Below, piece by piece: positions 24,801 to 35,200 of a stretch of 64,000 nt of DNA. The DNA is from Klebsormidium nitens (Eukaryota > Streptophyta > Klebsormidiophyceae > Klebsormidiales > Klebsormidiaceae): positions 62,001-126,000 of the forward strand of contig DF237113.1 of assembly GCA_000708835.1 (NCBI GenBank), written 5' to 3'. Below the pieces are notes generated by a model that did not search any database, was not told the origin of the DNA, and worked only from the letters and a program-made list of their open reading frames with translations. The first letter of the stretch is position 1; each line of letters opens with the position of its first letter. Made by a program: the position numbers and the translations under genes.

Positions 24801-27800
24801 GGGTCGATGATGTCAGGCTGCTTCACCGCTGACTTCATCTTTTGTCGTCCAAAGCTCTCCAGTTGGATAATCTGGAATCAGGGAAATCACGTGAGGGCAG
24901 ATTGTCAAGAGTTGGGATATCCAAGTGCGGGTTGACTCGCTCTTTAAGTAAACAAAGTACCATTGCTTTGTCTGCTTCCAAATGACCTAGCTGCTAAAAC
25001 AACAATGTCTATACCTCAATATGTCAAGTGCAAAGTTACACCAATCAATTTGCTTATCAAATGATGCCAAAACAAGTCTGACCCAGGAGCCAAAAGTATA
25101 TCTTCCTTTGGACTGCTCTGTCTGGCTCTGGAGGAGTGCAAGCCGAATAGTTTCAAGAACACCTGACAAACCGTCCAAACATTCCCAAGCTTTGACGATC
25201 TGACTACACCTGACGAGGCGAATCTTCATGTGTTCGAAGGACAACCCATACCACAGGTCCAGCCAGAGGAAGCTGCTACAGTGCATTTTCATATAGCTCG
25301 TGTTCACAAGTCTGTATAATCAACCGCACCAAAAAGCTTGACCTTCCAAATCACGTATCCTCACCTGCTCAAAAGATAGCCCGTACCACAGGTCCAGCCA
25401 GCAGAAGCAGTTTCGATGCGTCAGCAGGAAGATGTCCCGGACCCCCTTGCATATGAACTTCTCCGCCCGGTTCTGGACGCCCCAATACCCGCAATAGGCT
25501 TTCACTACCTTGTACGCACACATTGTCGGGGACGCCGTTTTCTGCCAGCCAGGCTTAAGAGGGCCGAGTCTGCATGAGAAGAAGGAAGTAGACATTATCT
25601 AAAGGAAGGTTCAACGATAACGAGGAACTTTCACGAAGATGAAGACGGCTCGGCTTAGTAGGGGTCGTAGGGTGCATCGGAAGTGGGGTGCGGAGCAGTC
25701 GCACTGTGTTAAGATTCCGGGTATTAGCTGATGCGATACTTTCCCTTACACTGACTCTCTTGAATTGGGATCTCGACTAGAGTAGATGCTGTACGGGGAG
25801 ATTTTGACGAGCGCCTTCTAAGTTCAGGTGCACAATCTTACAGGTCAAACCTGTTGGAACGCCTGGTTTGACCCGATCAGATGCAAAAGCTCTCTTCCGT
25901 CGCTCAAGCCATGTTCCAGAAAAGCCGCGCGAATGTCCTTGACCCTGCGCCCTTTCTGGTAAGCTTGGACACTGCGAGGCCCGAACTCTTGGCTGGCGTG
26001 GCAGCTTCTTCAACTGAAGGCCCGGTTTTTAGGAATCCGTTCAAACCGCTATGAGGATTTGTACCCTTACCCTGTGAGCTTCGACGCGACAAGGCCCGGG
26101 TCCTGGTCGGGGCGGTAGTCTCGTTTTGCCACTTTGTCCATCAGAATGTCCATGTAGTCGATCTTCCGCTGCGCAAGCTCCTCTGGGTCGAGGTTTAAGG
26201 CGTTCGGGTCGGACCCGTCGTCGTCTAGATGGATGGAATGCACCTCGATCCTCAACTGCGAAACAGACCAAAAAGAGTTCCTGATCATGATTAGAAACAG
26301 AGCAAAGATTCCTTTGGTTGTCGGTTGTTTACCTTGCGTTGACTGAGGGCATCTGTTTCAGGTTCAAGGGCGTTCGGCTTCAGGTCGTCATATAATTAAG
26401 TTGAATGCACCTCAATCAAGTACTGCAAGAGGCGGATTTCCGCAACGAAGTCTTGAAACAAGATAAGAAACTGAAAGTTTCAAACTCCTGAAAGTTCAAA
26501 CTCCTTCTGAAAGTTTACAAGGTCATTCTGCACTGCTGCACAAGCAATTCAAGCGGATGCTTGGTGTTTTCAGAAGCCAAATTGGTGAAACTCCTAGGAA
26601 AGACGGGTTTGACTTCCAACCTCACGTGGACCGTAAATGGAGATTTCGGAAAGATGGCGGACCATGCGTTGAGAAGCACGGTACTGATCCTGATGTTGCC
26701 ATCAGTTGAAAACCAAATTTTTAACTGTTCGCAACTGGAAACCAGAGCTCAGAAGATCATTTTTACTGCTCGGAGCTCCACTGGCTGACAAATACCGCCT
26801 CTTCAAGGAGGGGCAGAGGAAATCGGGTCCGCACCTTGCTGAAGAAAGGGCATGTCATCACAGTTCTCAGGTACGGAAACGTGGACCATGTCTTCTCATC
26901 GATCACCAACGCGTTTGCTGGGACCAGCTTTGTGACCCAGTCTGGTAAGCGGTCCCCCAGTCGGTACACTGAGTGCGAGAACGTGCCCTCGCCGTATTGC
27001 TCGTCGTAGAAGGGGGAGGAGCTCAGTAGCTGCCCTCCCTGCCCCTCTTGCGTTTGTTGCTCTGCAAGGAGAGGCAAGATCTGGAACCCGTTCTTTGAGT
27101 CAACTCTTAGTAACTTTCGGTCGTTTCATACCTCAGCCCCATATTGCTCTTTGGAGAAAGTGAAGGGGTAGGCCCGGATCCATGGCCCCCTGTTCCATCC
27201 TCAGTGGTAAATCACTCGTTTGCATTTTGGCTGTGTTAGGAAGCAGTGTTTGGAGTTTGATCTCGTTTGTTCTATGCTGTATTGCTTCTGTTGCTGGAAT
27301 GTGTGTGGCAACTGACCTGCCCAGGCCCTCTGGATATTGTAGATACGCCTGGCTTCAGACATGTGCTGGTGCACTTGGCAGTTGAAAAGGATAGTTACGT
27401 ACTTCTAGAAAGTGCCTAGGTAGACAAAGAAGAACACTCAGCCTCAGCAATTTGTATAAACTATTCCCGCCGCAAATAACACCCTCAATCAGAGAAAGAT
27501 ACAAGCATCAAAAACATTTGACATCTCCACTTAGCTGATTCCGCAACAAAGCCACCATAGATTCCAAGCGCTGTCCAAAGCAGGGTGTGGTGGTACTAAG
27601 TGAAAACCCTCCAACATCATTTCGAAGTACCGTCTTATTTCGCCCGTCACCTTTTCCCTGCGTTTCTTGTCAAGAAAAGGAATAAAAGACAATCTGCAGT
27701 AACTACTGCTCTCATCAGACTTTTTCAAACAAGAACAAGTGCCACTCGTTCCTCCGCAATTGTTGCGCCCAGCCAAGGGGCTTGCCTGCATTTGTCTCCT

Positions 27801-28081
27801 CTCATGGGGCTCAGAATAAAGTCCATTTTGACAGACAGCAAAAAAGCAAAGTAAAAGAAGTATGTAGAGAACGATTTTGTGTTTTTTGAAAGCGCTTCAA
27901 GGAGTGAGGGGACTGGACTAAATACACTCTGATCCAATCAACCCACGCTTTCAACTTCTCAAAACACTGATGTACAAGGAAAATACTCACCGTTTGTCTT
28001 CCAGTTAGAATAACGCATGCCCCGCTTGAACTCTTCCACTGTCATCGGGAGCACAATGCGGAACTCCTGCAACTGGACCAT
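15864..28081 (-). CDS. PITP / FFAT-like / B-box / DUF547 multidomain protein
   Basis: One 16-exon gene of about 926 aa. Exons on the minus strand: 28081-27991, 27199-27132, 27059-26835, 26255-26071, 25569-25365, 24871-24704, 24033-23856, 23237-23059, 22598-22463, 21892-21711, 21215-21045, 20098-19788, 19085-18986, 18674-18463, 17284-17141, 16473-16398, with the terminal coding exon at 16013-15864 (17 segments if the weakly supported second is kept). Every junction keeps phase. Residues 1 to about 270 are a class I-like PITP domain (start MVQLQEFRIVLPMTVEEF; FSHSVYRLGDRLPDWV; GPLKPGWQ; PTMCAYKVV; FCWLDLWYGLSFEQ), which would exchange phosphatidylinositol between membranes. Residues 345-363 are acidic with an FFAT-like core EFYEALM. 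Cys402, 405, 419, 422, 427, 430 and His435, 443 are spaced like a B-box. From about residue 690 a DUF547 domain follows (LSHEEKLAFWINVYNTLLLH; HVKRIFLMQRACYHIGG; PEPLVSFALCSG; KVLVPKIMHWYANDF; QSYQWDFRYL). Weak points are the second exon (acceptor lacks a good pyrimidine tract) and its junction with the third. Confidence 0.85.
17838..18360 (-). repeat. Tandem array of copies of a DUF547 exon's 3' edge and donor
   Basis: The live exon (18674-18463) ends at the minus-strand donor at 18463. Further copies of its last 60 bp or so plus donor lie downstream in the same intron with edges near 18295, 18138 and 17970, about 160 bp apart, plus a weaker trace at 17838-17884. Shared plus-strand words are CTCTTGAACCG, GTGCACC and CACTGACCTGG or CACCTGGTGAGCGCCAT. 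Several copies keep a GT donor after CAG. The protein model uses only the first. Confidence 0.88.
21226..21512 (-). repeat. Intronic direct repeat next to the 21215 exon
   Basis: About 110 bp at 21230-21345 recurs at 21403-21512, offset about 172 bp, with moderate divergence (shared words GGACCTCATGCT, AGTTGAGCTCAGCT or AAGCTAAGCTCAGCT, AAGCCGCTTG). On the minus strand the outer copy keeps a CTGCAG acceptor at the position matching the live acceptor before 21215. Confidence 0.75.
21934..22025 (-). repeat. Copy of the 5' edge and acceptor of the exon at 21892-21711
   Basis: On the minus strand GTGCAG followed by GTTGTCTCGTCACAGCGTCG repeats the live exon start GTAGTCTTGTCACGGCGTCG at 21892, about 120 bp upstream of it. 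The match covers roughly 80 bp, including the CCCCCTCGGCTTGGATCG stretch, with scattered substitutions. The phase-consistent gene model uses only the copy nearest the exon body. Confidence 0.88.
24140..24196 (-). repeat. Copy of the 5' edge and acceptor of the exon at 24033-23856
   Basis: CGCCTTTCGCCTCTTCTATC followed by CTCCTGCAAA is present at 24155 and again at 24011, offset 144 bp. On the minus strand this is an acceptor followed by codons for EDRRGERRRIR. The copy lies upstream (minus-strand sense) of the live acceptor in the same intron. Confidence 0.9.
25218..25285 (-). repeat. Copy of the 3' edge of the last PITP exon
   Basis: It matches 25353-25420 at an offset of 135 bp. On the minus strand it would read LWLDLWYGLSFEH, against CWLDLWYGLSFEQ in the live exon. 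It lies downstream of the live donor, inside the next intron, and its own donor position is altered. Confidence 0.9.
26360..26430 (-). repeat. Degenerate copy of the 5' edge of the fourth PITP exon
   Basis: Words CGTTCGG, TCAGGTCGTC and TTGAATGCACCTCAATCAAG correspond to CGTTCGG, CCGTCGTCGTC and TGGAATGCACCTCGATCCTC in the live exon and acceptor at 26255, offset about 168 bp. The acceptor-side CTGC is also kept. It lies upstream in the minus-strand sense. The residues either side join well without it (FFSK then LRIEVHSIHL). Confidence 0.8.
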
Positions 28082-28764
28082 CTTCGCCCGTTCTCAAGGC
28101 AGCGTCGTCTGCACTTGTCAAAGTGGCCCTTGATCAGCTAAGTAACATTGAAGCAACTTAAAGTGCTCCCTAGGCTTCCGCTGCCTATGTGCACTATTGT
28201 GACCGGTTGGCAGTCATCTGAAAGCTCTGCAGGTGGCACCCATGTTACTTAGAAATCTGTCTGATAATATTTGTGATAATATGCCTGTATTCCATAAAGG
28301 TTTACACGTTCCGAAGCACATGCACTCTTCACCTCCCTTTTCTGCATGGACTTTCAACCCGTTGTGGTTCGCGACAAGCTCCAACAAATCACTGATTGGA
28401 AAGCAGCAGAAGCAGGCTGTAGGACCCTACTCAGCAGCAATCTGCATCAGATGGAGCGTCAAACTGGTGGTACAAAGGCGCCCTTCTGCTCAGGACTGGG
28501 CGAATCTGCTACGCGCCCGCGTCGCCCAGCTACTCTAGAGTCTGATGTCGTCACTCTTGCAAGGTTCCAGCCTCGTGCGGAGGATTCCAACTAGAGAGGG
28601 GCGCTTGATGAACATCTTAGTAGGTACACCGCCCGACCACGCGCCGCGCGGCCGCCGTCCGGGCCGCCACGCGGACAGATTGCAGATCATACGGTATGAA
28701 AGTGCATTTAAGCTATACGGTACCTGGTAATACTGTACCTGGTAATACATACATACAATGTACC
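28082..28764. other. Divergent intergenic region, left part
   Basis: Sequence upstream of the PITP-DUF547 start; with 29044-29269 it forms a divergent promoter region shared with the CCAR1-like gene. A very GC-rich patch (28630-28675) is followed by a short tandem of GTACCTGGTAATAC (about 28720-28750). No gene is seen. Confidence 0.5.
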
Positions 28765-29043
28765 TACCGTATGGCACGACCCTTTCACACCTCCTCGCTG
28801 CGAACAATTATGTTTTCGCTTTTTATTTTTCACACCAGCCCAGCGACCAATTTCAAAATTTCACACCAAGGAGGAAACCCTAATTTATTAGCAGTGCAAA
28901 CCACCGTATTTGCACGTAACCGCAACCCTAACCAGCTTTTCTTTGTTTCACAATTTCACACCGGCCTGTTCAGAATTATTTATTTTTTTCACACAAGCCC
29001 AAACCAAATATTTTTGGTGTGAAAGGGTCGTGCCACTACGGTA
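28765..29043. mobile_element. MITE-like element with 26-27 bp inverted repeats
   Basis: The left end (28765-28790, TACCGTATGGCACGACCCTTTCACAC region) and the reverse complement of the right end (29017-29043) are identical except for one inserted base. The 279-bp body is AT-rich, non-coding, and carries at least five further internal TTTCACA(C/A) words. This fits a miniature inverted-repeat transposable element, placed in the divergent promoter between two genes. No unambiguous target-site duplication is visible. Confidence 0.8.
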
Positions 29044-29269
29044 CTATCATGTACCGTAGGCTCAGCTGATATGGGTGCCTTTTCTCGCGTGAGGGAGCGT
29101 GCGCTTGCGAAGCGGCTGGGACGAGGCGCCCGTGAGGAAGGGAAGGGATTCTGGCTCCAAAGGGTTTCCTTTGTTTAGAAAACTGTCAAGCCCTTCTGCT
29201 TGAGCGTCACGGCGTTCTGACAGGCTCAGCGTAGCTGCCACAGGCCTTTTGGTTGGGTAATCAGGCCCA

Positions 29270-32200
29270 ATGGATCAATGGAATGGCGCGTACGGGCAGC
29301 AGGTATGTTTGTTGCACTCATAATTCCAAGTCGGTTATGGTATGCGCAAGGTGTTTTGGATTGCAGGGGAAATTACAGGCTAGTCAGGTTAGATTTTTGA
29401 AAGCGTAGGTGATGTTGTTGCTTAATCTGGACAATGGTGGTCCTCGATAGACTTTGATGCTTCTGACTAGACTGTTGAAGAGTTGGTCTTGTTGGGTTTT
29501 CCACTGGCGATGTACCACTAACTTCGGCTTTCTAAATGTGGATGACCATCAGACTTGCTGAATAGAGCATCTGCTGTTGCAGGGACAACAAGGGTATGAC
29601 TACAACGCTGCTTATGGCACTACGGTGAGGCTTGTTTTGACAGTGCTTCCTTTCTGCAATTCTATTCTTGGCTGGCAGAGTTTTATGCTCAACGTTGCTA
29701 CTCACCCTAAAACCAACATATTCACCGTTGGACACTTTTTTGAACTTCCACCATTGACCAAGTAAAGTCTAATACGGCTTTGCAACAGAGGAGGGAAGCG
29801 CATGTGTTTCAATTCTGCGAAGGTGGCGGGATGAATGGCCTTAAGCCTTCGTAAGGGTAAAACCCGAAGATAAGGCCAAGTCAGAGCCTGATTGAATGGT
29901 GGCAAAAGCCAAGGATTCAATAAGAAATATTTCTTTCTCTACAGGGTGCGGGAGCAACAACGGCCGCTTATGCCACCGGTACTGTGGGCGCTTATGGGGC
30001 AGGCGATACCAGCACCGCCGCCGGGGCGCAGTATGGGGCTGGAGCGTACAGTGCTTCAGGAGTGGGTGCTGTAAGGGCTTTTGTGCTAAAGCTGCACCAT
30101 TGTCTAGCCGCACCCGTATACATTCTCTCCGACATGCTGTCTCCAGGCACGCCTTGTTTCTTATCAGTCGTTTGTATTCGTGCACTTGCGCTTGCGAGCT
30201 TATGATGGTTATGTGGAAGGCTTCTGTGTGTGTAAGTACGCATCGCATCTGCTTTTCCAGGGAGGCTACGGAGCGACAGGCTACGGCGCGGCAGATACAA
30301 GCTCAGCAGTGAGTTGCCATGCCCTCTTCGCTCCTTGTGCATCTTGTCTCCAAGAAGCCTGCAATTTGCCCTCTTGTCGCCGAGAAATCACTTTTCCCCC
30401 AAGTGCTGAATGTTACTTGAAGTGTTTCTTTAGTTCATGTCGCGTAGGCACCTCTTCAGACCCACCCCCACATGTGCCCCCACACCTGCACCCCCCCAGT
30501 CCTCATGCAAAGCTGCCTTGTAGCCTGCTCACTTATATTCTTCATGTGAGCGCAACCTGTCTTTTGAAGCTGCTTTTATTTGTGCTCGCTGCAGGCCCGT
30601 TTCGGAGCGGCTGGCGGCACCTCCACTTTCGGTGCGGGGGCCCAGTCATATGCGCAGGGCGGAGCGGGAGGGTATGGCGGGTATGCTGGTCAGCAGGTGG
30701 GGTTCTCAAAACACACATGTACAGACTCCAACTTTGGTTCGCTGCCAATCTAGCTGCCTATGAATGATTTCTCTTGTATTTGCTGGGTACGCTCTTGCAT
30801 CTTGTTCCCGGCAGACAAGTTGCATATGGGCACATGAATCGCCATTAATATTCTTTGAAGGCTGGCTTGAGAAAAAGCAACCTGCTTTGTTGGTGTGATG
30901 AGAGTCTTACTTTCTGGCCTGTGGTAAGGTCTCATTGTCTTGATGAGGGCGCAATAGGGAAAGGTGACATGTTGAGATTCAGCTTCCGGAGTTGTGAGAG
31001 TCGGAGCCTTGGAGGTTTCCTTAGTTCTTGGCTTTGCAAAGGGGTCAATGCAGATTAAGTCGTCACTCTTGATGGTAATCTCCGGGGTGGCTCCAAACTT
31101 CTTGTTGTTGTGACCAATTCAAATGCTAGTCTTAGTATGCTACTTTTAGTAACATCTCGGGGCTGGCCCCATGCAGTTTTTGAAAGTTCTGGCAATCATT
31201 GTGCCGTCCTTGTGCAGGCTGGGGCTGCCCGGGGGGGCCAAGACCTGGAACAAACTCTCCAACAGAAGCTGTTGGAGAAGCAGCGTCTGGTGGGTTTTAG
31301 CATGTCAGATTCAGTTTCTTATTGTCTTCATCGGGTGTTGAGGTTCGGAGATTGTCGGTTGTTAATATTCAGGCCGTCCGACTCGAGATTTTTGCATCTC
31401 CGTGCGCACGCGATGGACCTCCATGATTTTGGACGTTTCCAGCAGACCCCAGACTACTGAGCATGGATTTGCAAGTGTGTATATACGTATGAGGCTTCTG
31501 TCAACGCTCGTAAACTCACCATCGCAAACATTCATTATCATGTTCAGGTCCAGGAGTGTTTGCGATTAAATCACTTTGGTTGACGCACTCCGCCGCTTCC
31601 GTTCAGGTCCAACAGGAGGCCCTGCGGCTGCAGGCGGAGCGTGCCCGCGCCGAAGCAGAGGCGCGCGCGCGCGCACAGGCACAGCAGGCACAGCAGTTGC
31701 AGATGCAAAGGCAAGCGGAGCAGCAACGGCTCTTGCAGCAGCAGCAACAGCAGCAGGCCGCGCTGGCAGCAGCGCAGGCAAGACCTGGGTTGCAGAGCGC
31801 CGCGGGGCGGGGGACGGGGTTAACCGGGTACAGCGGAGTGTACGGAACAGGTGAGCTTCTTGATTGGATTATAAGGTGGGGGAAGGGGGTGGTGGCCCGG
31901 GGAGGGGTAGATTGATTGGTGGCGAGTTGGGAAGTCTGTCGATAACAAGGCGACGAGGCTGTGGTTGACAGAGACAGAAGCCGTTGAACCCAATAACGGG
32001 TTCTGACTGGGTGCAGCCGGCAGGCACTGTTACAGCCAGGGTCGTTTCACCACATCAGAGAAGCTACTTAGTTCTGCCGGTCAGTCAGCAGCACAGAAAC
32101 GTTTTATTGTTTTAGCTTTTACTCATCGCCAGAGCTTACGCATATTCGTGTCACTTTCTGTCAGGCGGCGTTCGTGGTCCGGCCCCTTTTGCCCAGACCG

Positions 32201-35200
32201 GCTTCTCCGGTGGCGGCGGCATGCAGTCAGCAGCGCAGATGTACGCTCAGCAGGCTCAGCAACCGCCGATCCAGACGGGCGCCCTCTCGCCGCCCAACAT
32301 GGGTTTCCGGGCAGGGGGAGCGCGTGTCGAGCCCCCCCGAACGTTCCAGGGGGGTCGTGACGATAGACGGGACGATCGCAGGTCAGCTCACAGATGGCGT
32401 CTCTTGCAGCTTTTTGTTGATCTGCTAGAATTGGCCAGCAAAGCCAGGTCGAGAGTTGGGCCCGATTGGGATGCATGCGTGCTGACGCTGAGTAGTATGC
32501 TCGTCAATGTGCAAGAGGAGTCGCGCTTTTGGATGCGAGAACGTTTTCTCGCTTTGCGTATATCTGCATCGTGGAAACCGTACATACTTGATGGGTCTTC
32601 AGGAGATTTCTGTAAGTTCGCGCCAGCCACTGGGTCAGTTCGGAAATCACGGGTCAAGTCGCATCTGCTTGATAAGTAGTCCACTGAGTCGTCTAGCCAG
32701 GGTACTTACTGGTTTTTAACCTTCCCTGTCGTCTCTCTCTCTTCGCTTCCGTTTTTGTGTTCACCTTCGGGGAAGACCTTGTTTTGGAAAGGAACAGTGG
32801 AATGGATTCTGTGAAGGCTGACGAACCTCCGCTGTGGCAGGGACGACCGCTTCGACCGTCGCGGCCCAAGGGAGCCCTATCGGGAGGGGTCCAAGGACGA
32901 CTATAGGAGGGCAAGGTCTCCCCCCCGCCGGCGATCGCCCCCGAGAAGGTCCCCTCCTCGGCGCAGGTCAGGACGCAATTCCAGATTGGCATGCTCGCAA
33001 AATTCACTTGGCTAGAGTAGCGAGGTGGTTCGCGGGCCTGTACTGGGGAAAGTGTGCACGACTTGAACCTCTCGAGAGGCGGGTCCGCTTGAGACGGGGA
33101 TGTTGAAGTCAGTTGTTGGGTCAGAGTTCTGTGTGCTTAGTCAAGCATGCAGTCCAAACTCGGGGCGGGGAGTCCTTCGGCGCGATTCTGAATTGCCAAC
33201 GCGTGCGGTAGCTTGTTTATCCCGAAGCAGTCAACGAACGCTGAACTGGTGCCAGCCTTTGAGCTGTAAACGTGATGCGCAGGCTTTTGGAACCGGAAAA
33301 AAAACGCGGAAATTCTGAATTCCAAGCGCTGACCGTGTTGCAGGTTCGACAGCCCTCCAGCAACCAGGCGGACATCTCTGGGGTCGAAAGGAGGAAAGGT
33401 GGGCGTCCGGTGCCTTGCAAAGGTTGTGCTTTTATTAAGATCATCACCGCAACCCTTATCGCCTGTTTCGCAGTGCTTCCAGATGTGTAGTTCTTGTCTG
33501 AGGGCTCGGCACTATTGGCCCCGTATGCGGTGGCATCTGGAACAGGGCATGCCTGCTCAGCCAACATTCCGGCGTTTGACAGAAGTTTCGACTTTCGATA
33601 AGCAACAGCTCTCAACATGGATACATTCATTTTTGCCAGCTAGTTTGCCTTGCTTTGGGTTGCATGCCAACTAATCAATTGGATTGGTTTTGTAGGTCGA
33701 GCCCTTCACGTGGTTGGAATACGAAAGGGATGTCCAGTCAATTACTCGAAGGTACCCCAGGCTAGTGGTTTCGCCCGAATTCTCGAAGGTAAGGGGTCCC
33801 GTCTTCTCTCCTTATTTGTCAGATATGCGGACCTTTCTCACGGAAGGGGTCCTGTAAATGGTTGCGAAAGCGACCTACGTTGTGCTAAGAGGACGTTATG
33901 GATAAAGAGAAGTGTCTGATGCCTTCTACCTCTGACGTAATATTGGATGTTTGAGTTCGCTCTGGCGATCTGGTGGGCTGCATTCGGTTTTGATTTATAA
34001 GGTGTGTTGATTGATTCCCAAGACCGTTGGAGTGGAAATGCTTTCTTCACCTGAGTGTTAAGATGCTTGATAGGAAGCATCTGTACGTGCGGTGATGTTT
34101 AGCACTGGTTCCTTTTTTGGTGCATGCCTCTTGATTCATCTGGTGAAATGGTTTTGAGACGAAGGGTCAAGCTACTAACCTAGCTCCTTAGTAAGCAGAA
34201 AACGCCTGAGTCAAAAAAGAAAATCCTCATCAAGTTTCATCTCGAAACCTGAGTTCCTTCTTGCAGTTGGTGGCTTGCTGGGTCAAGAGCGATGCCCTCG
34301 ACATCCCGCTGAACAAGCACGTGCAGTGAGTCCGCTTCAAAACAACTTGAAGATCGAACATTGTTTCGTGGCAAGACAGATTGGTGATTAGCATGCTGCG
34401 GACGATCATTCCACAGCTTGTGAAGCAAGAGACCCTTTTTAGAAGAGAAGGTCCTTAATCTGGTGCGCAAAAGCGGAGTAGGACGGCGTGATAACGAACA
34501 AGTGGCAGCAGAACAGACAGTCTGCAGCAGTACATCAAATTTGTTTCAGGCCTTCACAGAACCACATGAGTCGCATGTTGCAATTCGCACCCTGCTTTGA
34601 GCTTACGAGCCTCTAGAAACGAACCACTCTCAAACTACTCTTCGATGCATTTTGTAGTTTGTTGACATGGTTTCTGTCTTCTCCACAGATTTGAGCACGA
34701 GCTCGTCGATGCGGAGGCCGACGAAGCTCCGGCTCCCGAGGGCGACAAGCACGCGGCTAAGGCGGCTGATGGCGAGAAAAATGGGGACGTGGCAAAGCAC
34801 GAGCCGTCAGTGGAGAAGGCGCCTGAGGCTGCCAAGACGTACCCAGTTGGACACGTCGTCTACAACGCGAAGGTGGGCGATAATAATCTATAGCCTTATC
34901 CTTTTCGGATTCTTCCGAGCCTCTCAGACAGCTCAGTTGTTTGCAATCAGACGAGAACGGCAGGCTCACTTCTCTCGCTTCGTTGGTTCTTGCAACTTCT
35001 AAGAGGGGTGCGACAGTCTGGCAACGACGTATATGCATGCACCGCCTTTCTAGGACCAGAGCTATCGGGCAGGATTCAGCTGCTGTGGTGTTAGACCAGG
35101 AAAAGCTTCCACTTTCGAGCATCGACGATGCCAGCGTATTGCATCCAAAAATCAACGAGACACGTTTTCTCTGATCTCGTCTCTTCGATTAAATTGGGCG

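Noticed and set aside
24987-25307. Minus-strand open frame containing LWLDLWYGLSFEH as a second PITP exon
   Set aside because: It is a diverged copy of the 25569-25365 exon end. The live exon joins 24871 in phase without it.
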